From: Parasponia andersonii
Lineage: Eukaryota > Streptophyta > Magnoliopsida > Rosales > Cannabaceae
Assembly (NCBI GenBank): GCA_002914805.1
Contig: JXTB01000024.1
Span: forward strand, 807,774-871,773
Direction: 5' to 3'
Length of the DNA: 64,000 nucleotides
The translations under genes were made by a program, and so were the position numbers. The notes beneath the pieces are model-generated. The model did no database searches. It was not told the origin of the DNA and saw nothing but the letters and a program-made list of their open reading frames with translations. Numbering within the stretch: the first letter of the stretch is position 1; each line of letters starts with the position of its first letter. Below, in pieces: positions 1 to 12,417 of this stretch.

Positions 1-1579
1 GGAGAGACTGACAGCTGGAAAAGTAGGTGGTGGAGATGGCGAAGGCGAAGAACCCCATTCGTTCTCGGATTCCTCTCATGGAATCGTCCAGCCGCCAATA
101 AATGGTGGCCAGTAAAAGACCCGTCGTTAGAACCGTGATCAAAGGAGTCGCGAACAGCCCTGGGGTTCTCCTCAAATTGATCATCGAGCGCTTTGTGAGA
201 ACCAGGACTTCGACCCAGATGGGGTTCGCGAAATTGGGAATCCCGGAGGAAAATTTGCCGTCGCTGGAGGTGGCCTTGTTGTTGTTGTTGGAGGTTATAA
301 ACTTTCCTCTGGAAATGCTGGCGATTAATGCTTCTTTGAGGGGCGGAACTCGCCGGTCGTCGGTGCCGGCACCGTCGCCGGAGTTTTTGTTGAACTCGAC
401 TAAGCTGGTTATTCCGGCGGGTGAAGCTTCGACCTCGGAGATGAGATCGAGCAGGAACTCGACCTGGTTCGCTTTTTCGGGAATTGGGTACCCGAAAGCA
501 GAGCAAAACAGGGGAAGGTTTCCCGGAGAACCCTTATAAACCATTCTTCCGTCGGAGAGGAAGATCAACCGGTCAAGCAAGTCGAGAATTCGATAACTCG
601 GCTGGTGTACGGACATTACTACTACACTTCCACTCTCAGCGATTCTCTTCAGAACTTTCACCACCATGAACGCGCTCGTGGAGTCGAGCCCCGAAGTGGG
701 TTCATCCAAGAAGAGCAAAATCGGGTCGTGGATCACGCCGATGCCGATCGAGACCCGTCTCCTCTCTCCACCGGAGACTCCACGGTGACCCTCGTCGCCA
801 ATTATGGTGTTGGCCGCGCTTCGGAGCCCCAGCTGGTCTATCAGTGCCTGAACTCGGGCCTTCTTCCTCGACTCCGGTAGCGTCCTCGGGAGCCGAAACT
901 CCGCCGCGAAGGTGAGTGTTTCTTCGACCGTGAGCATCGGGTACAAGAGGTCGTCCTGCATTACGTACCCAGTAATCGCTTTCTTGAGCCGCGACTCTAC
1001 GAACTCGCCGTTTAGAGTCACGGTTCCTTTCAAGCTCTCTTTCTCGATTCGATCAGCCAGAGCATCGATCAGTGTCGTTTTCCCTGATCCGCTCGCGCCC
1101 AACAGAGCCAGAATTTCTCCGTCGTACGCTTCGCCCGAGATGTCGTTCAGAATGGTCTTCTCTCCCGGCTCGGGGGCTCCCCGGAATGAGCTGAGCTTGT
1201 TTGGACGAAGCTTGACGCTGTATGTGAGATTACTGAAACAGAGCACAAACGACAATGGCCGTGGCTCGTTTTGAGTGACCTCGGCGATGTCGATCACCTG
1301 GTGGTGCGAAGTTGAGGGCGTTATCTCTTCTCCTTGTACGTCGTCGTTTCGTGGTGGAAGCTGTTCTAATTCTGTTGTCGTAGTCGATGGTGTTATCTCT
1401 TCTCCTTGTACGTCGTCGTTTCGTGGTGGAAGCTGTTCTAATTCTATTGTCTTGGTTGAGGGTGTTAGTACGTCGTCGTTTCGTGGTGAAATCCGTTCTA
1501 ATTCTGTTATATTAGTCGAGGGTGTTATCTCCTCTTCTTGGACGTTGTCGTTTCGTGGTGGAGGCTGATCTGATTCCAT
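1..1579 (-). CDS. ABCG half-size transporter, 5' part (runs off left edge)
   Basis: ATP-binding cassette transporter of the ABCG (WBC) subfamily, cut by the window edge after about 526 codons. The minus frame is open from the ATG at 1579 to base 2. In order it has a low-complexity N-terminus with 24-residue repeats (about residues 7-90), Walker [10 protein letters not shown] (161-169), signature [10 protein letters not shown] (268-277), Walker [14 protein letters not shown] (about 289) and the H-loop VHQPS (about 322). After about residue 470 comes the start of the membrane domain ([10 protein letters not shown], then the YWRLDDS region). The ATPase-first order is that of plant half-transporters, and the motif wording resembles the Arabidopsis ABCG1/2/6/16/20 group. 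That group exports suberin, cutin or pollen-wall lipids at the plasma membrane as dimers; applying this role here is inference. No intron is visible in the part present. Confidence 0.93.
   Translation of the reverse strand, partial: MESDQPPPRNDNVQEEEITPSTNITELERISPRNDDVLTPSTKTIELEQLPPRNDDVQGEEITPSTTTTELEQLPPRNDDVQGEEITPSTSHHQVIDIAEVTQNEPRPLSFVLCFSNLTYSVKLRPNKLSSFRGAPEPGEKTILNDISGEAYDGEILALLGASGSGKTTLIDALADRIEKESLKGTVTLNGEFVESRLKKAITGYVMQDDLLYPMLTVEETLTFAAEFRLPRTLPESRKKARVQALIDQLGLRSAANTIIGDEGHRGVSGGERRRVSIGIGVIHDPILLFLDEPTSGLDSTSAFMVVKVLKRIAESGSVVVMSVHQPSYRILDLLDRLIFLSDGRMVYKGSPGNLPLFCSAFGYPIPEKANQVEFLLDLISEVEASPAGITSLVEFNKNSGDGAGTDDRRVPPLKEALIASISRGKFITSNNNNKATSSDGKFSSGIPNFANPIWVEVLVLTKRSMINLRRTPGLFATPLITVLTTGLLLATIYWRLDDSMRGIRERMGFFAFAISTTYFSSCQSL
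1316..1560 (-). repeat. Four 72-bp tandem repeats in the ABCG N-terminus
   Basis: The motif acgtcgtcgtttcgtggtgg (plus strand) recurs at 1338, 1410, 1470 and, slightly changed, at 1542, with spacings of 72, 60 and 72 bp. All spacings are multiples of three. On the coding strand the unit encodes a 24-residue block around [16 protein letters not shown], so the array lengthens the N-terminus without breaking the frame. The 60-bp spacing is a clean four-codon deletion. Confidence 0.9.
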
Positions 1580-1660
1580 TGCCGTTTGTTAAAGGGCTGT
1601 TCAGTAGAAATATCACAATGTTGTCAGTACGAGAAATATGAGTATGATAGACTGTGTGTC

Positions 1661-1670
1661 ATATATTTAC
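1661..1670 (-). promoter_or_regulatory. Candidate TATA box of the ABCG gene
   Basis: On the minus strand the sequence reads AAATATATGA about 85 bp upstream of the ATG at 1579, a normal distance for a plant TATA box with a short leader. It is a motif match only. Confidence 0.4.
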
Positions 1671-2713
1671 ATTATTGTCACTTTTTTTTTTTGGGAGAAA
1701 TATACTTTGTGATCATAAACCTCATTTTAAGCTTCAATTTAAGATTCATTAGATCTCATGATTTATTATTGTAGGTATTAATGCCATTGCTTTCTCATCG
1801 TATATTCGTAGTCCATTGTATGTGTTGCTGTATTATAAGTCAATAATCATTTATTAGACAAACTCCGATAATAAGGATAATTTGAACGACAATTTAAGAG
1901 CTGTCGTTTCGGATGACATTTTAAAAGCAAGAGACAGTTGAAATTGAAAATTCTAGAAGCAAAATTATAAATAACTTTGTTTATGGAGAGCATACCTTGA
2001 TTCATGACATAGGCCCTTAGCCGAAGATCAGATCTGTTAGACGAGGTCTATGATCATTTTTCTCTCTTACGAGGATAGGCTCTGTCTTAATATTTAGTGT
2101 ATAAAGTATATAGTATCCTCTTTATATATGGATCTCTTATATATACAAGGCCACTCATCTAAATTAAGGTACCTTGAAAACGAGTAGTACTTCTCTACGA
2201 GACAACTTAACTCTCCTTAAGTTATTAACTTTCTTTCTCGTTAAGTCTCTTGATTTGTTGTCTAGCTTCTCATATTTATGATCCCATGCATGCTTATAAA
2301 ACCAATCAATTTGTATTTATGTGGGCTTAATATATACATACATGTATACGTTTCACCTATTCTTACATATGAGGGGGTAACGTACGTATAAAGTTTAAGT
2401 AACACACAAGTTTACCAAATACAAATAGCTCTTTAACGACGGGATTTCATGTACATATCCCATAGTCCCTGGCTCTCTTCAGGGGAAAAAAAAATGAAAA
2501 AGGAAAAAGAATAGTTACATATAGATCTAGCTATAGTCTTGCTTGCCTCGTGTACGTTTAGATTTAGCATATATCTCTCAAAGATTCAAATTTGAAACCG
2601 AGTAATTTGGTGGGAATATTTAGGTTATGTAAGGCCAATATAATTATTGGACCACGGTGCGTAGGGTAAAATGTGCGAGTATATGCCAATTAACTTACTG
2701 TACGTAGGGACAA
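1671..2713. other. Intergenic, ABCG promoter side
   Basis: AT-rich DNA with no coding frame that resembles a protein. It lies between the ABCG gene and the first retrotransposon and probably holds the distal ABCG promoter. I see no repeat ends or RNA gene in it. Confidence 0.5.
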
Positions 2714-3333
2714 TGTATGAACAATGCATGAGGACTGTTACGTGATTACGATTAGTCAATGTTAAGAAAAGAAAATCAACAACTGACACAAATATATTAG
2801 GTCGCATATGTGTTTTTTTGATTGAAGAACAACCTTTTTCAGATGAATAATGTGCGACCATAAAAAAAAAAACTAGATCAATTTTCTCTAAATTGGTAAT
2901 CTATAAAAAAAGGAAACAAGTTTTTGGATATAGAACAAATAATTCATTTATTAGTTATGCCCAATTTTATATTGTGACCCTGAATTGTATTTTCTAATTA
3001 TGTACTTTCCCGTTATCACAATTGAGAAGCAATAAGACATCCTCAACTATATAAAGGATGCTCAGTCTTATTAGTAATCACGATACAATAATTTCACAAT
3101 CATTTTACTACACATTCTCCGTGATTCTCTTTTTACTCTCACCTTGAAATTTAGAGAAATTCTTATAATTCTCCATAAAATAATGAAGAACAATGGGCGT
3201 AAGCTTATCTTTTTGGAGCTGAATTACTATAAAATTCTTGTCTCTTTATTTGCTTTGCTTTATCAATCATTTTCACATACAAGCTACATCTTACAATATC
3301 CTAAATTAATTATTGACAAAATCTCCATCAATA
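2714..3333 (+). repeat. 5' LTR of element 1
   Basis: Shares long blocks with 11813-12417, for example acgattagtca near the start, the stretch around ggtcgcatatgtg, the tail cataatcattttactacacattctc and the final ctaaattaattattgacaaaa. Immediately downstream is ttggtgctagaagg, a possible decayed primer-binding site (TGG at 3336). The left boundary is uncertain by some tens of bases. Confidence 0.75.
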
Positions 3334-3948
3334 ATTGGTGCTAGAAGGAGGGCTATTTTAGCAGAAAGTTTGTCATTCTCATCTATTCAACAATAGCAAA
3401 CACCAGGGACACCACCAGAAATACTAGAGTTAGCCAAAATTAACCCCAACGTATAGTTGTTGTACAGGACGATCCCACACAAGATCAACCTACTGTGATT
3501 ACACTAGAGAATATCGTTCAGAGACAAGATCACATGAAAAATACTCTTGTGAACCTTCAGCAAATCACTAACTAGATTAATAATTCTCTACGGTGACTTG
3601 TTGAAGGACAGATGGTGACTTTACCACAGCACAAACACATCCTAGAGATCGTCATACTCGATGAACCGAAAGAGGAATCCAGATGAAAGAGGCAAAAAAT
3701 TACGACCAACACAGAATCCAGCATGAGCGTCGCGCAAATCATACTTCCAAGGAAAAAGGCAAGGTCACAAACTTACCTTAGGAATCTGGCACTAGGAGTT
3801 CGAGCATAGATTGTGATCATAGACAACCCTTTTAAGAGCTACTACCAACCATGATCCTCTGAGCAACGAGCAAAATCATCAATCGAGGAGCGTCTTCGAA
3901 AGGATTAGCAGGGAGCCAAGGTAGAATCCTACAGACCTGAGGCAATAT

Positions 3949-4720
3949 ATGGAACAACGATGTAGTCATGAACGATTCATATCGCATCATAACGACCGAA
4001 GTCAATCTTGTCGTACTATTTCAGAAGAGTCTTCACAAAGGTCTCAGCAAACTCTACTTGGTCAATCTGCCTTATATCGTGATAATAACAACCAAAAGCC
4101 ACCCTTGCTACCAGTAAGAGATAATATCTTTCCTCCAAACATCAATGTTCATAATTTGAGAATTGCATTAGATGCATTTACTAGCTGGGACGATGAGCTC
4201 GATGGATATTGTCAATTACCATTCAACAAAGAGGTTTGAGCTGCTACATTACCCGTAGGATTCAAACTTCCCACTATAAACACTTTTGATAGGAAAACCG
4301 ATCCACAGGACAATATAAATCACTTTAGCGACCTGAAAGAGCACTATCGAGTCGATGACCTCAAACATTGCAGATGCTTTACTGTAACTATCACAGGTGC
4401 AACAAAAAAGTGGTTTTGAGGGCTTAAGCTTGGTTCGATCTCGTCCTAGAAGCAACTTCAGACTGAATCCTTGAGACAATTCCAAGCTATGAAGAATTTT
4501 AATGTTCCACTTATCAGTATGATTGCTATTCAGTAAAGTCCAGAGGAAATTCTGCGATCTTACCTCAATCGCTTCACCTCATAGTTAGCGAATGTCAAAA
4601 ACTTGCCTAAAGAGGGAGTCAGAACTCTAATGATGGCTGGGGTACGACTAGAGAGTAAACTCTGGGAGGAGTTATTGAATACATAACTCTTAAAGACTTC
4701 TATCAAAGAGTCAATCAATA
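3949..4720 (+). pseudogene. Remnant gag of element 1
   Basis: Capsid-type gag, broken by stops. The first frame (3949-4239) ends in a block with LDAFTSWDDELDGYCQLPF. The next frame has PVGFKLPTINTFDRKTDP and then TITGATKKWF, matching in position the gag of element 2 (FRPFEGKTDP, then LALLWFRKLP). A stop after KEV and another after KKWF rule out a full product. Confidence 0.65.
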
Positions 4721-5415
4721 TCTAAAGGTGGAATCTTCATGCGAGAATCTTCAAAAGACAAAGAAGAAGGAGGAAAAGATGCGATCAAAGATGTGATCAC
4801 GACCAATGGTAATAATAATAAGAAGTTGAAAAAGAGAAAGAATGAGCAACTAGTTGAAAAGCAGCCAGAACTAAAGAAGTAGGAGATTCCTAGAGCTTCC
4901 ATATGATTCAACAACTATACCTAGTTGATTACACCCATAGATCATATTTATGCAGTCACAAATCAACAAGAGTGACATCGTCAACCGGAGCCAATAGAAT
5001 AGGATAGAGTAAGACGTGATCTCAAAGTTCTGCTGGTATCACAATGATATTGGACACGACACTAATAACTACTATGCTCTTAAAGATGAAATCAAAAGAT
5101 TAATTAGAGAAGGATGGCTGCGGTAGTATACTAGGCAGAACAATAAAAGGAGAGAAGAAAACCAACAATTACTTCCCGAAATTCAACGTAAAGTATGAAC
5201 TATCTTTAGAGGACTACATGTTGGTAGAGATTCAAAAAGGGCACAAGAAAGATAGGCACAAGAAGCTCGAAAGTAGCCATTGACTAATATTATGCACCTC
5301 GAATAGTGACCACAGAAGCTTCAATAAGTACCAGACATAGATATCACTTTCACATAGCAGGATGCAAGGGGGGTTCATTACCTGCATAACGATGCACTCA
5401 TTATAAAAAATCAAT

Positions 5416-5690
5416 TGTGGAAGCATATAATTATGGCGAGTGTTAGTCAATAATAGGAGCACTGTTGACATCTTATACTACGATACCTTCAAAAAGATGG
5501 GGTTGAGTGATATCGATTTAAAATTCGTCGTCACTCCAGTTTATAGATTCATTGGTGATAACATAATGCCGGGGGGAATGATTGAGCTTATGGTGAATAT
5601 TGGAACTTATTCCAGAGTTTTGACAGTAATGACTCAATTTTTAGTAGTAGATTTCCCATCCGCATTCATGCCATACTAGAAAGACCAATA
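5416..5690 (+). pseudogene. Remnant aspartic protease of element 1
   Basis: The frame at 5440-5679 reads VNNRSTVDILYYDTFKKMGL followed by a second half ending VVDFPSAF. It aligns with the protease of element 2 (VDILFLSTFENMGL ... VIDCPSSFN). The catalytic Asp-Gly-Gly-Ser position reads NNRS, so the active site is lost. Confidence 0.65.
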
Positions 5691-6119
5691 CTGAGGGAAC
5701 TTTGAACTGTCACTTCAATTTATCATCTCCTATGAAGTTCTTAACTAAACACGAAGTAGGTGAAATGTGAGGTAACCAATATAGTGCACGGTCTTACTAT
5801 AACAATTCTTTGAAGCTCGTAATGAAAGAGAAAATACCTTGTATAATGATGGTCCAACTACAAGGAGAAGCTTCAAGTGAAACGTCAATAGAAGACTTTG
5901 ATCCTCGAGAGATCGATGGAGAGGTCAGGACTGGATCCATAGAAGACTTGGAAGATTTGTTAATCAAAGGGTTCTCGAAGGTGTTTAAAATCAGAGCTAC
6001 ATTGATCGCTTTTCTAAAGTCGAACTTGGATGTTTTTGCATGGTAACATTCGGATATGATGGGGATTGATTCGAGTCTTATGTGCCACTGCTTCAATATT
6101 GACACAACAAAGAAGCTGT

Positions 6120-7730
6120 GCAATAGAAGAAAAGGGCAATAGATCTAGAACGCTACATCGCATTGAAAGAAGAAGTAGATAAGCTTTTCGAGATTGGACT
6201 CATTAGGGAGTCTTTTTACCTGAACTGGCGTACAAACCCAGTTTTGGTAAATAAACCTAACGGAAAGTGGAGAACTTACATTGATTTCACTGACCTTAAC
6301 AAAGCATGCCTAAAGGATAGTTTTCTTTTTCCAAGAATCGACTAGCTTGTAGATGTGACGTCATGGTATGAATTCCTAAGTTTTATAGATGCATATTCTA
6401 GATATAATCAAATCTCCATGTACGAGCTAGATGAGAAGCATACCTCGTTCATCATTGATTAAGGGTTGTACTGTTATAAGAAAATGCCATTCGAACTCAT
6501 CAATATGGGAGCAACTTATCAGCGTCTTATCAATATGATGTTTGCAAAACAGATTTGCAAGACAATAGAGGTATACATTGATGAAATGTTAGTGAAATCG
6601 AAGAAAGTTAAAGACCATGTCAAGTACCTTGATGAGATGTTCAAGATTCTTCAAAAGTATCAAATAAAGTTGAACCCCAAAAAGTGTGTATTTGGGACAG
6701 GATCTGGGAAGTTCCTAGGGTTTATAGTCAATCGACGGGGTATTAAAGCTAACCCACAGAAGATACAAGCACTAATTGATAATTACATCCAAACCCAAGG
6801 ATGTGCAGAGTTTGATGAGAAAAGTAGCCGCACTGAGCCGATTTATATCAGGATCAATTGACAAATGCCAACCATTCTTCTAGGTGTTGAAAAGATCAAA
6901 GAAACTTGAGTGGACGGAGAAGTAGGCATTCCAAGAGTTGAAAAAACACTTGGGCTCTCCTCCCCTCTTATCAAAGCCAAAGCTAGGGGAAAATTTATAC
7001 TTATATCTCGTTGTTTCTAAATATACAATGAGTGCTGCACTGATTCGAGGAGAAGAGAATATATAGTGACCTGTATATTACATAAGTAAAAGATTACTCG
7101 ATGCTGAAAGAAGATATCCAGAGATGGAGAAATTGGCACTAGCACTTGTCATCGCATCGAGGAAGCTTCGACCTTATTTTCATGCACATTCTATCGAAGT
7201 GTTCACAAACTTTCCACTAAAATAGGTTTTACGAAATCCTGAGGCTTCAGGATGACTACTCAAGTGGGTGATTGAGTTGAGTCAATTCGACATCAATTTT
7301 TGACCTCGCACTGTGATTAAAGGTCAATCTTCCAATAGAAGTAATAAAAAAATCTACTATAGATTTATCAAGATTGTGAAAACTTTATGTCGATGGATCG
7401 TTAAATGAGAACGGAGCTAGTGTGTCCTTGATATTAATTAGTATAGAAGGACATAATATTCATTATGCACTTTTATTTGGATTTCTAGTATCGAATGAGG
7501 TAGAATATGAGGCATTGATAGCTGGGCTCAAGCTCGCATAAGAAATAAAGGTCGAGATGATCGATGTACAGTGACTCCCAATTAGTCATTTGTCAAGTGA
7601 TCGACGATTACCAAGCTAGAGAAGGAAGAATATTAGCTTATTTACAAGAAGTGTAGAGATTGCTTTCGGCATTTATTACTTATAGTATTCAACTTCTTCC
7701 TTACACTAAGAAAACTCAAGCATCAATACC
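6120..7730 (+). pseudogene. Remnant reverse transcriptase and RNase H of element 1
   Basis: RT fragments: 6163-6345 (NPVLVNKPNGKWRTYIDFTDLNKAC) and 6466-6861 (YKKMPFELINMGATYQRLI, active-site YIDEM for the usual YIDDM, then KIKLNP-type thumb and FLGFIVNRRGI). Past 6861 the frame shifts several times, but RNase H words remain, such as YYISKRLLDAERRYPEMEKLALAL near 7080-7150 and a second RNase H-like block with LYVDGS and SNEVEYEALIAGL near 7385-7540. This suggests the same double RNase H arrangement as element 2. Many stops are present. Confidence 0.7.
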
Positions 7731-8029
7731 CTAGTCAGGCTCGCCTCGATAAAAGATGCAGAATTGCTGAAGGTGCTCCCTATCAAATTCCTCGTAAAGC
7801 CTAGTATTGAAGTAAAGCCCTAAGTAACTATGCCAGTTGACTAGAAACTTTCATGGATGAATCCTACAATAAAGTATCTACAAAATAGTGACCTTCTCGA
7901 GAATAAAGAAGAAGCAAAGCGACTTTAAATGTAGGCATCTCACTATATCATCTATGATGTGAAACTTTATCAAAGAAATTTTAGCTCGTCATTATTGTTA
8001 TGTGTTAATGAAGAGAAAACACACTATAT

Positions 8030-8560
8030 TATGAGGGAAATTCATGAAGGGATATATGGAAATCATTCTGGGGGGTAGGTACTTGTGAACAAAGCTCTCA
8101 ATCAAGGGTATTTTTAGCCTACTATAAAGAAGGATTCAATGGAATTCACCAAGAGATGCGACAAATGTCAACGATTTGCAACCATTCTTAGAACACTACC
8201 TGTTCCTCTAACTTCGATGACTAGTCCATGGCTATTCGCAGTATGGAGAATTGATATTATTGGAATGCTCCTATTAGCGTAAGATGGATTGAAGTATGCA
8301 GTGGTCGCTGCTGATTATTTCACCAAGTGGATAGATGTTGAAGCTTTAAGTACCATTTCCACGAATAAGATGATAGCTTTTGTTTACAAGTCTATAATTT
8401 GTCATTATAGTATACCATACACTATAGTTTCCGATAATGGAAAACAATTCGATTGCAATGAATTCTACAACTTCTGTGACAACTTAGGGATTAGGAAAAC
8501 TTCTCTACCATTGTTCATTCACAAGCCAATAGTCAAGTCGAAACTATAAAAAAGATACTT
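8030..8560 (+). pseudogene. Remnant integrase of element 1, 3' end deleted
   Basis: A zinc-binding start (HEGIYGNHSGG, then CDKCQRF) is followed by the catalytic core at 8289-8549 (VVAADYFTKWIDVEAL and IVSDNGKQF). The third acidic residue falls in another frame after a frameshift (QANSQVETIKK). The rest of integrase is absent: within 30 bp the sequence becomes the tail of the antisense ORF, so the C-terminal part has been deleted. Confidence 0.75.
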
Positions 8561-8589
8561 AATGAACAATGGTAGATATTTATGTGAAC

Positions 8590-10534
8590 AATGGTAGAGA
8601 TGGTCTTCTCGAGCTCTTTTATTTTTTCTGTGATCTGCTCCTTCTCCATCTTCTCCTTGGCCAAGGCATCTTGTAGCTACTGCTTTTCGGACTCGAATCT
8701 GCTCTTTTCTTCTTCACGAGTCTTCTTCAAGTCCCCACAAGTCTGGGCAATTTCTTCGACCTTCTTACCCTTCTCTATGCATTCAAGTACTAGATTGTAC
8801 ATGAGCATAGTAGCAGCAGTAGTTTGAAGCAAAGAAAAAGTATTAGAAAAAGGTGACCTCGCATAAAAATCAGAAAGAAATTCGCATTTATATTGGCATG
8901 CATTCTCATGGCAACATGGAATGTGACCTTCAGTGGTCTTCTCTTCATCTTCTCCCAGCCTTCTATTGAGGTGAAATGATCAATAAATGCAGTACTGAGG
9001 CCTGCTTTTCAGGTAGCTAGCGAAGAAGTTCGAGCAGGTTAAGATCCTTATCTTGACCTGAAGGCGCACCTGAAGAAAAAGACCTCGACTGCTTACCCAA
9101 AGGTTCTAGTTCTCTCACTGAGGCTAGGGGTGGAGATGAATTTTGGGGAGCATCACCGAAGGTGACCTTTCTTTTCTTCGAAGTGTCAACCTTCTCCTTT
9201 TCCTTTGATGTTGGAGGAGTGCTGTCTAGAATTTTGGACTTCGATCTTGAGCCTAAGATAGAGGGAGGATCATGAAGTCCACCGCCAATTATTGTCATAT
9301 CTTATGCATCACAAAGTTATGATTAGTATGCGAGATGTAAAATATCACAATAAAGAATGAAGAGAGTTTTACCTTTAGTTGCAGGAGGGGTTGGAGATGG
9401 CTGTTATTGTTGAGAGGTAGTTGGCTGCGAAACTGTCTGCTTCTTCAAAGAAAAGCCTCACTTTTTTGTTTGTTTAATCTAGAAGTCCCCGAAGTTGAAG
9501 GCATTTTTCGTTTAGAAGCAGAAGTTTGCTTTTTCTTGGGACTGGGAGCACTCTTTGGACGGTTTACAGTTAATGGCAAGCTCATACCCTTAGGAAAAAG
9601 ATCAGAAGCTATCAAATTCTCTGTCATCCCCAGAAATCTTCTAGTTAGATTCCGCTTTGGGGAGTATATTGATTTTGCTAACTCAAAGAAGTTGATCTGA
9701 GTTAAGTATAGGGCACTCTTCTCTGTTAGCTACAAAGTGAAAACGAATATATTAGAATCAATAAAATATAAAACATGCGAGTATAGTAGGGTGAATACTT
9801 ATTGTATGTTGAAAAAACCCATTCTTAGCATACTCAAAATGGAAGAAGCCATCTTTCCACTTGCCCTGGTTGTTCCTAACATTAGAGATGGCCTTCGTAT
9901 CAGAGCTTGACTATTTGCAAGCATAATAGAAGCTGACATCGGATAGATTTGACTTGAAGTAATAAAACTATGCGAATTCTTCTAGAGTTGGGGTTCCTAG
10001 TTTATACTTATGGTATAATATGTATAATCCTATCATGTATCTATATGTATTAGGTGTTAGTTGAAAAGGAATGACGCCGTAGTAATCGATCACAGATTGT
10101 ATGAATGGGTGAAGAGGTAAATAGACTCTAGCTCATATTAGGGCATCAGTAAATGTAGCGTATTTGAGAAGAGGGAGTGTTGGGACGATTGAATTCTATT
10201 GGTGCAAGAATTGCTAGCTCCGAATCGAGGTTGTACTATTTCTTCAGCTTCTTGATCTTTGCCCATGTACGATTGGATTTAATGTCACCGCAGGACCACT
10301 TTCCTTCGACATATTGAAACTGGTGAAGTACTCTGATGCATTTCTAACATGTTGGGGGCATTCGTTTCTTGGGAGATCTCCTATGTGAGGATTATTTTGC
10401 CTAGTCCCAGTCATTTCTACTTCAGGCTCTTGTTCTATATAGTCTTCAAGGTCTATCGAACTAGTATTCACATTGGAGAATGATGACTCCACTAAAAATG
10501 TATTCTCCGTCCTAAAGTCTTCACTACTAGACAT
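8590..10534 (-). pseudogene. Antisense ORF (aORF) of element 1, broken
   Basis: The minus strand opens with an ATG at 10534 and reads MSSSEDFRTENTFLVESSF. After a stop near 10244 it continues in fragments with YLPLHPFIQSVIDYYGVIPF, LTPNTYRYMIGLYILYHKY and NQGKWKDGFFHFEYAKNGFF. It ends in a charged coiled-coil near 8600-8770 (EEIAQTCGDLKKTREEEKSR). This layout fits the antisense ORF of Tat-lineage elements and the family labelled 'putative gypsy type transposon' (Pfam Transposase_28). Function is unknown. In-frame stops follow KLGTPTLEEFA and YYACK. Confidence 0.65.
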
Positions 10535-11812
10535 CTAAAAAAGAAACAAAACTATATTTAATCCTATGCGAGCTCTGGTCGACATGTATTTAATATAAAC
10601 TATATTTATGTTTATAAATCTAACCTAAGTGTAACCTAGAAATAGGCGTGCTATTTTATCTATTTTCTATTACAGATATGCTTGTTGTGTGCGAGCAGGT
10701 ATGATATAGCAATTTAGGGCTACAAACCCTAAAAAACTATGCCAACAATTGCTATTCAATTGTCACAAAAATGATATTTGGATCAGCTTATGGTTTTGTC
10801 TGTCTTTAGTTCAGCCTTCTATCCTACAAAATTTGAGCAACTATTCGGCAATTCGTCATTCAATTTAGTCGGATTCATCTCTATTGTTCGATCTGAACAA
10901 AATCTAGAACCAACCCTAAATCTACAATTCTGTATCTATGACTTTGATTTAATAATCCAGAAATTTTAGGGAAAACACATTCTCCTATGGGTTCTGTCTA
11001 ATACATCTAAGTCAAATCATCATTGTTAAAACAAAGAGAGACTTCCAATTTTGGGCATATAACTCAAGTATTGTTAAGTTCAGCAGATTATTAAGATTAT
11101 AGTTCAGAGTCCATAATAATTCGGGATTCTTAAAATACAATCTAGTTTGCATACAATCTCTATTTCTATAAGAATCAAAATATTCAAAAAAATGGGAAAA
11201 GAAGAGGAATCGACCTTTGGTCTATCTTTGGAGATATCGTCGAAAATGAAATATGCAGCAATGTCCGAGTTCATTAGAAAGGTTGAGGCGACGGTCGAGT
11301 TCATCGGAAAAGAGGAAGAAGGTATTTGAGTTCTGTCAGAAAAAAGATCTTGAGCTTAAGGATTTCAGAAAATGAAAATGAGAGAGGGAAAGAAATAAGC
11401 TCTCTTTATATCTTAAGATTTCTTAAATCTAGACCGTAAATTAATGAGATTAATTTTTAGATCCAATGGCTAAGATTCACATAGGACAATTGATTTTCGA
11501 AATCAAATAATTTAATTTTCGAAATGTGAAAGGTTTTTGTGTGAAACAAAGGCTGATATCATTATCATCATCACACTTACTTGAGAAATAGAGAGAACTC
11601 CTCGAGTCTCGCAAATCTCCTAAGAAAAAATAACAGGTGGTTGTGTCTGTCAGGAAATCATACGCATGGTCCTAAAAAGATATGATTTAAAATTTTGCGA
11701 CTCTTCAAGGGTTTCAAAATGATCTCATCACGTCGCATTCTTAAGCTCGCATTTATCAGAGTAGATAGATCCATTTAGTTCTCAAAGACTAATGGAGCTA
11801 GGGGCAACTATT
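10535..11812. other. Non-coding stretch between aORF and 3' LTR of element 1
   Basis: No coding frame is recognisable in it. The end (near 11790-11812) carries a purine-rich tract, aatggagctaggggca, at the expected place of a polypurine tract just before the 3' LTR. The short open frames at 10778, 11104 and 11147 match nothing I know. Confidence 0.5.
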
Positions 11813-12417
11813 GTACAATCTTAAATCTACGATTAGTCAACGACAGGAAAGGAAAGTCAACAATTAAGATAAATGTGTTAGGTCACATATGTGCTTTTTT
11901 GATTGAAGTGTAATATTCTCTAAATGAATAACATGCGACCATCAGAAAATAAAACTAGATCAATTTTCTCCGAATGGGTAATCTATGAGAAAAGGAAATA
12001 AGCTTCTAGGTAGAGAACAAACAATCCATTTATTAGTTATTACCCAATTTTGTATTATGATCTGGAATTGTATTTTCTGATTATGTACATTCTCGTTTTC
12101 ACAATTAGGAAACAATTAACTACCCTCACTTATATAAACGGAGCTCAATCTCATTAATAATCACGATACAATAATCTCATAATCACTTTACTACACATTC
12201 TCTATAATTCTCTCTTTGTTCTTACTTTAAGACTTAGAGAAATTCTTGTAATTCTTCACAAAATAGTGAAGAATAGTGGACGTATACTTATTTTTTTTTA
12301 GGATGAATTACTATAAAATTCTTGTCTCCTTATTTGTCTTGCTTTATCAATTCTTTTTACATACAAATCATATCTTGTAATTTTCTAAATTAATTGTTGA
12401 CAAAAAATCCGTTAACA
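11813..12417 (+). repeat. 3' LTR of element 1
   Basis: Second copy of the LTR at 2714-3333, with many substitutions and indels between them. It ends about gttaaca at 12417. The strong divergence indicates an old insertion. Confidence 0.75.

Larger units (their letters stand above)
2714..12417 (+). mobile_element. Decayed Ty3/gypsy retrotransposon, Tat type (element 1)
   Basis: Two similar LTRs (about 2714-3333 and 11813-12417) enclose remnants of gag, protease, reverse transcriptase, RNase H and integrase in that order on the plus strand, followed by an antisense reading frame. This order with an antisense ORF before the 3' LTR is known from the Tat lineage. Stops and frameshifts break every domain. 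The LTR outer ends are approximate because the copies differ there by indels, and I could not find a target duplication. It is clearly older than element 2. Confidence 0.85.

Noticed and set aside
3333..3350. Assigning the primer tRNA of element 1 from ttggtgctagaagg
   Set aside because: Too decayed; several tRNAs would fit equally badly.
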